Counted from the stretch's first letter, positions 1-13,052 are shown. The stretch is 64,000 nucleotides of DNA from Calycina herbarum (GCA_001414485.1 LLEY01000043.1:62001-126000); one strand, 5' to 3'. The notes: generated from the letters alone by a model not told the origin. Made by a program: numbers and translations.

Positions 1-3000
1 GAGTCGCCTCTCCCTTGCCTGCCTCCTCTACGATAAGCGAGCCTTCTATAGACGAAAACGTTCGTTTATAAGCTAAAATCCTCTCTTTACGTATATAACT
101 CTACTAAACCCCGTTGCCTGTAAACCACTCTAATAACTCTCTCCCGAGCCGCGAGTATACGTAAGCCCTCTAAGAGGCTACTACCGACTCCTCCTATTCC
201 CGATTTAGTTCCGACAATTCTACTCGTAAGTTCTAAGATAGCGAGAAACTTAAGAACGGTATCTCCCCGTTATATAAGGCCTAGCGGATTATCCTAGCTA
301 GTAAAATAAGAAAGAACCTCTTTAAAGACGAATAAGACAAACTTACCTTCGTCTTTATAGCTACTTCTGGTATAGTATAAGAGCACCTAGAACTATAGAT
401 AGATTTCAGTTCCCCTACCTTATTTATAGACGTTATAGATATACTTATATATCTAGATACCTTGTTTATAGATAGTAACAAAGCCGTAGAAGCCTATAAG
501 GTCTTCCGTAAACTCTTAATATAAGAGGACGAGACTTTTACTATGTTTAAAGCAACCTTCTTAAGCCTTACAACTAAGGCTTATATCCCGTTAAGTAAGT
601 GGTCTGAAGATTTATACTAGAAGCTTACGCCAGCTCTCTAAGTAAGTATCTCGCTAGTCCGAATTACCCTAGTAACCTTTAACTAGTTATATAACCGCTG
701 TTACTCTATCTATTAAGATAGGGTAACTATTAAGGAACGCCTTATAGCTCGCTATAACCGCCGCCTACCTATAAGAGGTTTCTCTACTAGCTACGGATTA
801 ACTTACCAACTTCCGGCTCTACGTACTACTATTAGTTATCCGCTAACCCAAAGCCCGGTCCGTTACTCTCTAGTTACAGACTGTAAGACTCCTTTACCTA
901 CTCGTAAGAGTACGACTTCTGTCTAGGATATAGCAGACGTTATCTATTACAATTACGATAAACCTAGGTACTACGCTAGTAAATGCCCTCTCTCTTGAAA
1001 ACCCTCTATAGCTATTAAGCTATTAGAAGACGCTGAAGACTCGCTTACAGACTCCTATAGACTATAAGCGTCTAGAGAAGAATCGGCTAACGAGGACCTC
1101 GTCTATAAGGACTCGGGAAAAGAACAGCTCTAAAGCAAGTCTCCTCTTTAGAGTAAAATAAACTTAGATCTCAACCTCTTAATCTAAGTTATATAATAGG
1201 CGGAAAGGCTTTTATAACTATATATACTTTAATTAAGAATAGATATACTTTTAATACTACTAGACTTATTAATACTAGAGCGAATAGATAGCTATTTATT
1301 AACACAGCTTTAGCTAACTAGTTAAGTTAACATTATAGACAGGCTACGGAAAAGCTGTTATACGTAATATCAATTACAGGGTTTAATAGATATAAAGAAC
1401 TAGCGATTACTCGTGTTATTCGCTTAACGCTAAGTATCAACAGACGACAGTTTACTAATACGCCCTTTCTAATCACTAATATCAGCGAACACGATATTAT
1501 TATCGGCCGTTAATAGCTTACGGACGTAAACGTAAAGTTAGTAGTCCGTAGCTGTAAGATTAAGTAGCTAGAATCCCTTCCTCTGGTTTGTCGATTCGAT
1601 TACTTAGTACCTATTACTAGGGAATCGATAACTATCTCCCTACTAGACCTCTAGGCTTAGGAGGATATAGAGAACCGCGACCTCTACTAGAATGCTATAG
1701 AGGAACCTATATTAATCTATTCAATACTACCTTAAAGCTAGTGCTAAACCCCGCTACTAGTTACTCTCGAGGAAATTCTAGACGAAAGCTTTTAGTAAGA
1801 CCTCGTCTCTGCCTAGAATAGAATATAGGTCCTTATTCCTAACCGCTAACAACGTCGTCGATCCTCCTTAGGAAAACGTTCAGTTATAGACTATAAAGCG
1901 GCTGTGAGCTCGCTTATAGACATCTGTAAACCTATAGAAGACTTTGCTATTAATATCTATTATATTAGAGCTACCGCTTTTAAACTTAACCTTTAAAAAC
2001 GCGATAACGAAGTCTTCTCTACTAGCTTATAAGAGATCGACTATGCTCTTGTAGATAGGTTACGTATAGAGCTCTCTTTAGTAGATTACGCTTTAGATGA
2101 ATAACTAGTAGAATAAAACGTTTACTAGGAATACATAGACTTTAAGGATGTCTTTTTAAAGAGAGCTTTAGACGAGCTTCCTCTACTATAAAACCAAGTC
2201 AACTACTAGATCGAACTTACAGGTCCGAATACCCTATTATATAGCCTATTATATAGGATAACGACTAAGGAACTTCTGGCTATGAAATAGTATATCCTCG
2301 ATAACCTTAATAAAGGGTTTATTATTCCTAGCTACGCCTCTTTCGCCTCACTAGTACTGTTTATAAAGAAGCCTAATAGAAGCTTACAGCTCTATATCGA
2401 CTACTAGAAACTTAATAACCTTACTTATAAGGACTAGCACCCTCTTCTGCTAATCGACGAAACTCTTATACGAATTACTAGTATTAAAATCCTTATAAAG
2501 CTCGACATTCGTTAAGCTTTCAACTATATATATATAGATCTAGAGTTAGAAGAACTTATAACCTTTCGGACCCGTTATAGCACGTTTAAATATAAGGTGT
2601 TACCTTTCGGCTTAACCAACGGTCCTACTACGTACTAGAGGTATATAAATAGCGTTCTTATAGAATATCTCGATAACTTTTATATAGCTTACTTTAATAA
2701 CATTCTTATATACTCTAATAATAAGCTTAAACACGTTAAACACGTCTGTAAAGTCTTAGAACAGCTCTATAAAGCTAGACTATAAGTAGATATTAAGAAG
2801 ACAGAGTTCTATATTACTCGTACAAAGTACCTTAGTTTTATTATCTCTATAGACGGAATCGAAGTCGACCTAGAGAAGATCTTAGTAATCGTTTCCTAGA
2901 AATATCCTAGTACTATTAAGGGTATCTAGTCCTTCTTAGGTTTTTATAACTTCTACCGACGTTTTATTTAGGATTATAGACGGATTGCTCGTCTACTAAA

Positions 3001-5444
3001 CTATCTTATAGGAAAGGAAGTACTGTTTAAGTTCGACTTAGAATATAAGAAGGCTTTTAACACGTTAAAAGAAGCCTTAGTTACCGCCCCTCTCTTATAC
3101 CACTTTACAGCCGATTTAGAGACTATAGTTAAGACTAACGCTTCTGACAGAGTAGTTGTAGCTATAATATTATAACGTATATCTAAAACTAAACCGTAGA
3201 GACCTATAGGCTACTTCTCGAAGACGATAAACTCTACTAAGCTAAACTACTAAATCTACGATAAGAAGATATTAGCTATTATACGCTCTTTCGGATAATA
3301 ATAAGCGGATCTTACTTAGACTAGCTCCTAGATCAAGGTCTTTACCGATTATAAGGCTTTAGAGTACTTTATAACCTCTAAAACCTTAAACCAGCAGTAA
3401 GCGAGATAGGCAGAGTTTCTATTAGAGTTCTATTTTATAATTATATTTCGATCCGGTAAGCAGAACGAGAAAACAGACACGCTAACACGCCGAGACTAAG
3501 ACGTTAACCTATAGAATAACCTAAAAGCGTCTATAAGATAATAAACCTTGCTTACGTCTAATTAGTTAGATCTACGTATTACTACTCGATTAGAACCTCC
3601 TATAACGTTAGCCTCAGTTACCTTAGAACCCTTACTTAACCTTGTTAACTAGTTACTTACTACTAACTATAACTCTTTAGACTTAGAAGACGACTGAACA
3701 AAAGCTACCTATAGATACTAAAACTAGATAATAGAGAACGGCTTACTTCTTTAGTAAAAGAGGCTCGTGGTTCCTGATTAAGACACCTTATAGACGGACC
3801 TAATCTATAAGGCTTACGTATAAGTATCTACGGCTTACCCTAGACGGACAAAGACGGTAGCTATCCTCGCCCGTAGATACTAGTAGAAAGGTTTATAGAC
3901 ATCTGTAGAAACCTATATTAATAACTACGGAGACTGTCGACGTGCTACAGTTTCTTATAACTATAAACCTAGGTTTTTACACCTGTTACCAGTTCTAGAA
4001 CGTCTCTAGTAGTATATTACTATAGACTATAAGTCTTTCCCTACTAATAAACAAGGTTACGATACCTTATAGGTAGTTATAGATCGTCTAACTAAGTAAT
4101 CGGTCTCGATCCCCTGTTTAAAGACAGTTATAGCCTAAGATATAGCTCGAATATACGTTATATAGATCTATTAAACCTACGGCTATCTGTAAAGTATTAT
4201 TTTAGACCGTAGACTATAGTTTATTTCTTCTTTCTAGTCTAAATTCTATAGAATCCTTGGTATAAAGCTTAGGCTATTTACTACTTTCTACTTATAAACT
4301 AACAGATAAACTAAAATTATAAACTAATAGATTAATCAACGTCTATAGCCTTTTATTAGTTACTATTAGGATAACTAGAGCGAACTTGTCTCTATTCTAG
4401 ACTACGCTTAGCTTACGCTTCTATATAAGAGTCTAGGTAGGCTCTCGCTCTTTAAAGTAATTAACAGATATATAGCTACTACGTCCTTTGATTAGAACTG
4501 TCTAGATAAATCTATAACAGTCTACGAACAGCTTAACTAGACCGATGTAGAGGCACTTGTATAGAGAATATACGACACTTAGACCGTAGTAAAAGAATTA
4601 GTTAGTAAAGTATAAGACTGCTATATAAGGTCTACGAACCGGATTCGAAGAGCGGTAGACTTTGACGTAGACGACTTTGTTTAAGTATCGACTTGTAATT
4701 AGAAGACAGACTAGCTAAGCTATAAGCTAGATAGACAAAACGAGGGTCTGTTCTAGATTATAGCCTGCGAAGGACACTCTTTCTAGCTCGAACTACTAGA
4801 CCACTTCTGTATATACCCTGTATTCCACCCGTCACTGCTCTATAAGGCCGCTATAGATCTATTACCTAGATAGGTAAACGAACCACTTATGCTAATATAG
4901 GTTATAGATTAGGAAGAGTAGGAAGTAGAAGAAGTCTTAGCTATAAAAGTAGTTCGTAGAAAGCTCTAATATAGGGTTTAATAGTTAGGCTATAACCCTG
5001 ATCTATAGTAGTATCCAGCCTCGAATTTTAAGTATTACTTATATAAATTATACGATTTTCACCTTGCTAATCTAGCCTGCGCTAGTCCGCTAAGGGCTTT
5101 ACAAAGCTGGATACGAGCGTGGGAAGACGGAATAGACGATTACGATTATCTAACAGACGATTCAGTCGTAATATAAAGCTTATAGACAAGCTTTTTCCAA
5201 AAGAGGGGGTAATGTTATAGCGCTGGTCCGTAACACGTGATTCTCGGTCCTACACGTGACCGTCAGAGCCGCAACGCTTGGACGGATTTATAACGAGATT
5301 AAAGGCTCTTTATAGTTAGCAGGAATACCTCTTTTTCGTAGAGTATATATTCCGTATTCCCTCGTTCTTAGAACTATAGCTTTAAATTCTCGAATATATA
5401 TATATATACTCTTATACCTTTGCCTTCAGATATAGATCGTGACA
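1..5444 (+). mobile_element. RIP-destroyed Ty3/Gypsy chromovirus LTR retrotransposon, 5' end outside window
   Basis: The domain order of a Gypsy-class element can be read on the + strand through many stops. It runs: gag zinc knuckle (about 930-990, first Cys codons changed to Tyr), protease (about 1250-1520), reverse transcriptase (about 2200-2760, with KVLPFGLTNGP intact), RNase H (about 3110-3500), integrase core (about 3900-4500) and a C-terminal chromodomain (about 4900-5080). The RT catalytic box reads YFNN where YLDD is expected, which are G-to-A changes, and most Gln and Trp codons are now TAG or TAA. The element ends in a polypurine tract (5199-5212) and a right LTR. It cannot be active. 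The left LTR lies before position 1. The family assignment rests on domain order and motifs I could read, not on a database match. Confidence 0.9.
5213..5444 (+). repeat. Right LTR of the Gypsy element
   Basis: The LTR starts immediately after the polypurine tract AAGAGGGGGTAA and runs from TGTTAT to GTGACA, 232 bp. The termini would be a perfect inverted repeat (TGTCAC/GTGACA) if two C-to-T changes occurred at the left end, which fits RIP. Fot1 transposase reading frame resumes directly after 5444, so this end marks the insertion junction. The left LTR is outside the window, so the pair cannot be compared. Confidence 0.75.
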
Positions 5445-6526
5445 AGTATACTAAGAGCGGCCTTCTATATAACTAGGTTATTAAATCTATAAGTAATAGA
5501 TAAACGAATAATAAGACAAGTCTAGAATAACTTAAGTACTTCGATAAGTATACTTCTACTTAAGTAAAAGGTCTATATCGAATACTTATTCTTAATAGAT
5601 ATAAGAGTTATAAATCAGCTGAATTCTAAGAGTACTATAAGATATATAATATTATTACTCTTTATTTACCTTCTTACTCTTCTTATCTAACCTAGCTACT
5701 AAATATTAGGTGTTTTAGTATACTAAAGCGAGTATATAGTTACTAGATTAAGACTTTTATTAAAGCTTATATTAACTATATTATAAAGGTAGAGTTCTTC
5801 CTCGCTTTAAAGCTGTCTATTTAGTCTCTATAACAGCCTAGAATAGTTAAGCTGGATTTCGCGGAGCTGGCTTAGTGCCTTTTAATCCTTAAGCTGTTCT
5901 TTCTAAGCTTGAAGGTTACAGACTCTAACCTCTATAGCTACTCCCTCTATAGATGCTAACCTCTAGGTCTTATAGACCCTCTATAACCTAACTAATGTTC
6001 TTTTATAAATAACTTTAGTTAAGAATCAGATTACACGTTATTAAGGAAGCTCGCTAACCCCTATTTTTGAGACAGTCGCTATATTAGTTAAGGGTACGGA
6101 GCTATTAGCTTATGAAATGACTTTGTTGTCAGCTGAAGTCCGTAGCCTCTGCAAGGCAAATGAAGCACTAAGTAAACGCCGGAGGGCTAAAAAGACTCGG
6201 GTCCGTCAAAGAGGTGCACTTACTATAGAGGATGCGTAGGACGTATTAGCTTAGAAAGAGGCAGAGGAACAGGCTCGACGCGACAAGCGCTCTGAAGAGG
6301 GTAGGCAAAATGAGGGGCAACCCTCTAGGCGACGATGTAGCACTTATAGGAAGACTGGTCATAATGCGCGAACTTGTTAAGAGGCTGTAAATACTTCTAG
6401 TTCATCGGATTCCGATTCAATTTAATTAATACTATGTGTTATGGTTGTTTAATCCTATCTTATAGGTAGTGGGGTGGGGAAAAGTGATCCGCTCGGTGAT
6501 ATGATCCGCTCGGTGGTAAACCACGT
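5445..6526 (+). mobile_element. 3' half of a Fot1/pogo-family DNA transposon, split by the Gypsy insertion
   Basis: The + strand frame encodes the C-terminal part of a pogo/Fot1 DDE transposase. It includes the stretch before the second catalytic Asp (YRILILN, where the Asp is changed to Asn), the tail motif LSKRRRAKKTR (about 6170-6205) and a final zinc knuckle with KTGHNARTC (about 6340-6380). The right terminal inverted repeat ends at ACGT followed by the TA target site at 6527. Stops are frequent up to about 6100 and rare after it, so RIP did not reach the 3' end evenly. The N-terminal half should lie left of the window, on the other side of the retroelement. Confidence 0.85.
6475..6526. 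repeat. Right terminal inverted repeat with two internal direct subrepeats
   Basis: TGATCCGCTCGGTG occurs at 6485-6498 and again at 6502-6515, 17 bp apart, inside the terminal repeat that ends TAAACCACGT-TA. Iterated motifs at this place are likely transposase binding sites. The same two-motif layout recurs in the other pogo elements of the window with different sequence. Confidence 0.75.
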
Positions 6527-6684
6527 TATATGAATTTGAATCTATTTCTGTCCTTCTTAATATCTCAGACTCCTCAGATGAATGCGAAAATAGTGTTTGC
6601 TTTTCCCTTCAGATTCGACCTCACGGAATGGCCGGAAATATTTACCACACGTGACTCGATTCTGGCTAGGTACCGTCCCTAGCC

Positions 6685-7488
6685 CTAGCTAACCTTATAT
6701 GAGACTCTACTCACACCCTTATTCCTAGCAATTTTTCGAACTTCAATCTTCCCCACCAAACCGCACTTCCTAACATGCGTTCCCCCACACGGATAGGCAC
6801 CCAACCCTACCATCTCCACAACTCTTCCTTCGACCTCTCCTTCCGGTAATGTGAACCCTTCTGCAACACCGGTACAATCTTTCAAGAGCTTCTCCATCGA
6901 CCACCAATGGATTTTGACCTCACTATTTCCTGCTACAAACTCATCGGCTTTAGCTTGAATCACCTCTTTGAACTTTCCGTCAATAAGACCTCCAAACTCC
7001 ACTGCCGCGGACTCCGGGTAATGCGAAGCTTTTGATTCCGTCAAAGGGGGAAGAATCCCTTCTCGGGAGAGAGCGTTGATAGCGAGACCGAGAATATGAC
7101 CCGCTGTGTGAAGACGGGAATATAATTCTCGTTTCTCAATATTGATATTTTGCGTCATGGCTTCGCCTTCTTTGAAATGTTCCGATCCCGGGATTACGAA
7201 GCGGCCAAAATGTAAAACTTGACCCCCGATTGCTGCATGTCGAACGGAAGTAACCTCAAAGGTTGTAGTAAAGCTAGATATGGCACCAACATCAGAAGGC
7301 TGCCCGCCACCTTGAACATGAAATATGGTCGAGTCGGTAACTACGGCGTGGTCATCGTCTGTTGGGTTTTTGGTCAGGGATTGGTCGGCCGGCTGGAGTT
7401 TAGAGACTGGCCAGACGGAGAGTACTTTGCTAGTATGCTTGTGAAGCTCCCCATCTTCGAGGTATAACAATTTTGTGCGATCTGACAT
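6685..7488 (-). CDS. AlaX-like alanyl-tRNA editing protein
   Basis: This is a free-standing homologue of the editing domain of alanyl-tRNA synthetase, expected to hydrolyse Ser-tRNA(Ala) or Gly-tRNA(Ala) in the cytosol and so clear mischarged tRNA. The single uninterrupted frame of 267 residues starts at ATG 7488. It has the family's GGGQPSD element (residues 60-66) and all four zinc ligands: HTAGH (127-131) and Cys234/His238 in CGGTH. The length is normal for the AlaX class with an N-terminal beta-barrel part. Base composition is normal although RIP-mutated DNA begins only about 160 bp downstream of the stop, so the gene has escaped leakage of RIP. Family call strong; exact substrate (Ser or Gly) inferred. 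Confidence 0.92.
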   Translation of the reverse strand: MSDRTKLLYLEDGELHKHTSKVLSVWPVSKLQPADQSLTKNPTDDDHAVVTDSTIFHVQGGGQPSDVGAISSFTTTFEVTSVRHAAIGGQVLHFGRFVIPGSEHFKEGEAMTQNINIEKRELYSRLHTAGHILGLAINALSREGILPPLTESKASHYPESAAVEFGGLIDGKFKEVIQAKADEFVAGNSEVKIHWWSMEKLLKDCTGVAEGFTLPEGEVEGRVVEMVGLGAYPCGGTHVRKCGLVGKIEVRKIARNKGVSRVSYKVS

Positions 7489-8752
7489 CTATTTCATAAT
7501 TAGAAAGTGGTCTAACAAACTGGCCTAGGAAGATTGGGTACTTGGTAAAGATGGGGTGTCGTAGATTCCGAGTACGGTACCTCACAGGTGATTCGTAGTC
7601 ACTCTTGGGAAGTCTTAGCAGCGCTACTAAATCTGATTCGTAGACTCTACAATTACGTTGCAATAAGGTTTCAATTCGAGGAGAGTTGGTGTGTTCGCTG
7701 TTGACGGCCTTTCGGACAATACTGGCGCCAGGGTGGGGGTGGTGGATACTTGGACCCCTGCTCGACCTTTATGCGGACGTTCCTTCCAAGGTTCATCCTC
7801 CTTCTTCTTTGCAACCACAACTATCAGGAGAGTCACAAAAGACAGCAACATAACTTCCAAAGTTTTTTACTTGTTCTTTTAATCTCCTTCTCCGACCTCC
7901 TATAAAATGTGTTCACCACCCTGATCTATACGATTACGAGTGCGATTGAATACCAACGTCTTGGGTTACAAGTCCGAGTCCGGCTGCCTCATGAAGCAAT
8001 CAAAGGTTCACTCTCCACAGCCATACCTGAGCTGAAGTTTGAAACGAAAGCAAGGAACTTCAACCAATATGAGGCCATGCCTCGCACATCAATGGTTCAT
8101 GCGTCAATAAAGTTATCGGATGCAACATCGGACTATAACGTATACTCCGCCGAGTCCGGAATTCCAAATTCAAAGAACCACTTACTTTCAATACGTACAA
8201 CTTTGAGACAAATACACGAAATAAACCTTCGAAAGCCTAGGCCTGTACGTGAGCAGGTTCAAGAGCACGATCAATGCCGCTTGACTTTTGTATCAGCAAC
8301 TTCCAAGTTCCAACAACAAAGATGTTATGCATCTTCGGGAGGATGGAGAGTCCGCTACAAGCACAATTTTGTGTACATCCAAGAAGAATCGGAGAAGGGT
8401 TCTAGATTGTGGGATCCGAGAAGATCGGACACCGCTTGATTCCGTGTATTGGGATGCAGCTGTCGTCGCCCTGTGGATGAGGTTTCGTCTTGTGGAGAAA
8501 CCCCAAGTTCAGGCCAGGATAGGTTTGCCAAGGTTAGGTTTGTGCATTTTCTTCCGTGCATATTGAACGAATGTCATAACGGCTTAGAGCTCAGCGGGGT
8601 ACATAAGGAAAAGAATCGCCCATCATTTTCGACATCATCAGCATCTACAACAGTATCTTCGAAGCAACAAAACCAATCAACAACCACCACCAATCTTAAC
8701 CACTCAAATATACTCTGCCAACCCTTTCAAACAACAAAATCAACCAGTCAAA
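7489..8752. other. Intergenic region, no supported gene
   Basis: Several open frames occur here (for example 7907-8439 + and 7627-7851 -), but none has a recognisable domain or splice-supported continuation. The last 150 bp before 8753 are rich in CAA, CCA and CTC and look like the promoter and leader of the next gene. The 74-residue minus frame starting at about 7851 has a hydrophobic N-terminus and could be a small membrane protein, but I have no independent support for it. Confidence 0.5.
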
Positions 8753-9412
8753 ATGCCTATCCTCGCACTCATCGTTTCCCCAGCTCTCTCTGATGAGCTC
8801 AAGGCAGCTATGGAGCCAGAGGCTCCAGCAATGATTGCCGCGATCAAGTCGGCCCCTGGAGTCAAGAACGTTTTTGCGGGTCCTTTAGTCGCAGAAAAAG
8901 GCGGTCCAGCAACCTCTACAAAGATGGTTCAGCTAATTGGTGAGTCTATTTAGCTTCCCAGAAACTAGAACTACCTAACATTACTTCTAGAGTTCGAAAG
9001 TGCCGAAGCGGCCGCAGCTCTCAAGACAAACCCACCAGCAGCAATCGAAGCTCTCAGGTCAAAACTCTCACTCCCAGAGCCCGAGATCTCAAACCTTTTC
9101 GAAATGGAAACCGTTCCTTCAGCAGCAGATCTCCAAGCAGTAACCTCAATCGTCGTTCTTTCTCTCAATGATGTTTCCAAAGGTGAAGAGGCCAAGGCAC
9201 ACATGAAGAGTATCATGGGTGATCATCCAGAGAAGAAGGTCTTTGGAGGCAAGAGTTTGAAGACTAAAGGACAGGGAGTTGTGATAGTTTCATTCGCAGG
9301 AAAGGAGGAGGCTATGGCCACGGATCAGAGTCCAGAGGCTGCTGCTGGAAAGGCTGCATGGGAAAAGTTTGGTACTGCAGAGAACGTTTGGGCTACCCTT
9401 CAAGCTGCATAG
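8753..9412 (+). CDS. Small two-repeat protein, possibly a tandem ferredoxin-like (dimeric alpha-beta barrel) fold
   Basis: There are two exons, 8753-8939 and 8991-9412, separated by a 51 bp intron (GTGAGT...CTAAC...TAG). Joined in phase they give 202 residues with no stop. The protein looks internally duplicated. The stretch KNVFAGPLVAEKGG followed by a MVQLIEF strand in the first half resembles KKVFGGKSLKTKGQG followed by VVIVSF in the second. That suggests two tandem alpha-beta units like the stress-responsive A/B barrel or antibiotic-monooxygenase folds, but no catalytic residue is evident. No signal peptide or membrane segment is present. I do not recognise the family by name; the fold is an inference from the repeat pattern. 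The start has a good context (CAAAATGCC). Confidence 0.82.
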
Positions 9413-10770
9413 ATGGGTTTGGAAAACATAATTTGGGATGATTGGCATTGGTTTAGCGCTGTCTATATGAATCTGACCCTGGCTATCTCTTCGCGTTAGA
9501 GAGATAAACTTAAAGACTAAAGTATATATTATAGCTGTTTATATTCTGGATATCATAGGTTATCGAACGGTATTTGTAGTAGAAAGAGGGTTTTAGGTGT
9601 AAATTTGAGGTATGTCTTATAGAGAGAGAAATATGATTTTTTTTGTTTTGTTTGAGACAACTAGTAGCTTTGGCTAGCCGGATCCAAAGTGGAGATCGAG
9701 AGAATTCCGGTATTATAGTGTATTACTTCAGTAGAATTGAAATTTGGTTTCGAGGCATTTCTATTATTATGATGTTTGTGTTAGAGTGGACTTACGCCGT
9801 GAGACTTGTAGAAAGGTAACTTAACAGGGAAACTTCCTTGATGCTGTAACGACGGCTTGAATGTTAGCTGGAAGTAACTTCTTCTACTATATGACATCTG
9901 CATTTTTCAAGGACGTATTCTTGAAAATAGCCTAGAAAATTGGGAAAGAGTTGATCACCATTCAAGGTATATTTGCTTCTGACTATATTTTAAAGGGTTA
10001 GACCTTGAGATTTCGAGTATGAAAGCAAATTTCTGATAAGCTCCGCAAGCTTTCAAAAAAGAGCGCTTATTTGGGGGTATATTAGAATTTCCCGGACATA
10101 GGTCGGGGAATTCTAAGGAGCTGCAAGGAGTGTATGTCTTTTGGAACTTGGTTCTAAGCATGCCTCATCATAAGCTAAGAAATCCAAATAAGATGAAGAC
10201 GTATAAAGGCTTTCGTTCTGGGATATGTTTTAAGAAATAAGTCGGAGAATGGAAGTCACATCATGGTCACGTGTTATGTTGTTGCTCCAAAATAGAGCCC
10301 AGCCTTCTAACAGTTTTGATAATGAAAGGCTCGAAGGCCGAAGAGAAGCAATTTGAGTATACGGAGTTAATGAGATGTGTTCCAAATTCATCCCCCCAAT
10401 CTATTTGCCACCCTTGATCCTCACTACAATAGCTAGAATTACCGTTGAAATTGTCACATACGACCACAGACTGATGAGAATTGGGCATCCCGTCCGCTCT
10501 GCCATACACAAACCTCAGATCGGCAGATTAGTAGTTGGGTGGGTGACCACCAGCGAATACCTGCTGTTGTATGTTTTTTTTATAATTCTTTTTTAGGTGA
10601 TTTTCTTAATTAACCTAGCCCGACTGTCTACTTTTCATCCTAGGTGTTCTAAAAGATAGCCGAAGGTCTATATATCTTATTAGTTATAGACTTTTCTTTA
10701 TTACCTCTAATCTAGAACGTTTAAATAGTTATAATTTACTAATTATACGATTAATATAAAGCTATATATA
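9413..10770. other. Intergenic region before the RIP island
   Basis: No supported gene. From about 10600 the sequence turns TA-rich and loses CA and TG dinucleotides, which marks the left edge of the RIP island. The short open frames at 9955-10161, 10267-10509 and 10375-10596 have no recognisable features. Confidence 0.5.
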
Positions 10771-12614
10771 ACGTGATCTATTACCGAGCTACGTATATTA
10801 CTAAGCTACGCACTTTTACCGACTTCTACTACTTTAAAATATAATAAATCAACTATAATAATAGATAAAACTTATTACTCTTCGGATTCTAATAAGCTAG
10901 ATATATCTATAAGTTCTTAATAAGTTCGTGTATTATAACTAGTCTTTCCGTAAGTGTTATAACGTCGCGTAGTTAAAATCTCTTTCTTACGATTTACTCT
11001 TCTAAAGCGCTTATCGCGTCGTATCTACTTATTTACTTCGTTTTAAGCTATAATATTATATATATCCTCTATAGTAAGTATACCTTCTTAATAGATACGA
11101 TTCTTTTTAGCTCTATAACGCTTAGAAAGTGTCTTATTTACTACTCGAAGTATACGTAGCTTAGTATTAACAAGAGTTAATTTATAAGCTAAACGCTCTA
11201 TATCTTTAGCTAACAAAGCGACAGTTTGAAAAAGAGGAGTAGGTAAGCTTCCTTAATAATAGGTAATACGATCTCTAACTAAAGTCGTTTACGAAAGAGC
11301 TTCTATTAAGTTATAAGAGGTCTACGAAACCTAAGAGTCTGCCTCGACAGAAGAGAGGCTAGTAAGTGTTAGAGTTTATAACTTTATATCTAACTTTAAT
11401 ATAACTACTTAAGAGTTAAAAGATATTAATCCAGCCTCGTAGAATCTAGCTTAACCGTTTATAGAAGTAATTAACTTAATATACGCTTGTTTAAAAGCTA
11501 TAAGAAACTCGACCTTAGTAATATAATTAATATATACTTTTATAAACTCTTCGATTTCTCGACTATACTTCCGCTTAAGAATAGTAAAACATCTAATATT
11601 AAGTAGCTAGGTTAGATAAGAAGAATACAGAGATAATCTAAGAGTTATAATATTCTTAAAATTCTACTGATTCGTAACTCTTATACTTATCTAAAACTAA
11701 TATATAATATAGACTCTTAGCTTAAGTAGTAGTATGTCTATTAAAGTATTTTAACTATTCTAGACCTGTCTTATTATTTATCTAACTATTATTTATAGGT
11801 TTAATAACCTAATTATAAAAGAGGCTAGTTTCGGAATACTAATTCGTAAGATAATTAGTATCTTAAATAATAAGGAATAGTAGAATACTTCTACCTTCGC
11901 TATTAATTATAATAATTACTATCGCTTATTCTCGATTACCTAGTTAAACTATCTTACTCTTACTACGTCGATTAGTATAAGTAATAACTATTCTAGAACA
12001 GATTTAACCTATTATAAAGCTAGTCTCGTCGAAGTTATAGAAATCGCTATCTACTATACTATATTTCGCTTATATATTCTCTACTAGTCGAAACCACGCG
12101 CTAATTAACTTAGGATCTTTATATAAGGCTCTTTAAAAGTCGTAAACGTGATTAAAACACGTCTTTAGCTCTAGTCGTTGAACTACGAATCGTTCTATCT
12201 AACGCTTTCTAACGCGTTTTACTCTATATATCTTAAGAAGGTAATTCGCTATATCTTCTATATTAGCTAGCTAAGACGAAAACCCTCTAGAATCTCGATT
12301 AAATATATATCGAATAATTATTTCCTCTTCTAATTTCGTTAGCTTTAAATAATTAGATTTAGTATTACTATAAGAAGGTCAGCTGTTTATTCTAAGACAA
12401 AGAGTAGATTTAGAAACTTTATAGATTTTTATAACGTTTCTATAGCTTAATTTTTGTTTAGATATTCGAATAGCTTTAATAGTTAATATAATTCGTACTT
12501 CTTAAGTTTAGACTTATATTATAGAAGAAGAAAACATATATTAAAGTAGTAGAGTAGTAAATTCAGTAAAAGTACGTAGCTCGGTAATATACGTAGCTTA
12601 GTAATAGATTACGT
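10771..12614 (-). mobile_element. Fot1/pogo-family transposon, RIP-inactivated (element 1)
   Basis: The 1.84 kb element is bounded by TA target duplications (10769-10770 and 12615-12616) and terminal inverted repeats of about 50 bp starting ACGTGATCTATTAC and ACGTAATCTATTAC. On the minus strand a pogo/Fot1 transposase can be followed: an N-terminal helix-turn-helix region (SYRNVIKIYKVSKSTL), the first catalytic Asp in FYNFDETSF, the second around YILVLDEYES, and a C-terminal zinc-knuckle relic with KTSYNTRT. Trp and Gln codons have become stops and Cys has become Tyr, all G-to-A or C-to-T changes. It cannot be active. Confidence 0.88.
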
Positions 12615-12616
12615 TA

Positions 12617-13050
12617 ATCTATATTTAAATATCTACTAACTAATATATACTAACTATAGCTACTTATCTTTCTTTTATAGCTAATTTTATAATATCTTTT
12701 TCTTATTTAAAAAATATATCTAGAGATTTTCTTAGTAAACTTTCGTTCTTTTATAAAAACTATAACTTTTATAAGTTTATTATTACTTATAACTTTTTTA
12801 TTTTAAATATTAGTAACTAGTACTACTAGAACTATATTATACTTATTTAAATAATCTATTATATTTATTCTAATTCTCTTAATTATTCTACTATTTATTA
12901 CTTTCTATATTATTTTCTAAAGTATAAAAGAAATATTTTACTAACTTACTACTTAAAATATAGATTATTTAATATCTATCTAGTACTAGTATAAGAACTT
13001 TATTTATATATTAGATAAATAGAAAGATTTAGCTTATAATACTACTATAA
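12617..13050. other. TA-rich spacer between transposons
   Basis: The sequence is extremely TA-rich with no readable domain. It is probably RIP-mutated older repeat DNA or a RIP-leaked spacer; I see nothing else in it. Confidence 0.4.
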
Positions 13051-13052
13051 TA

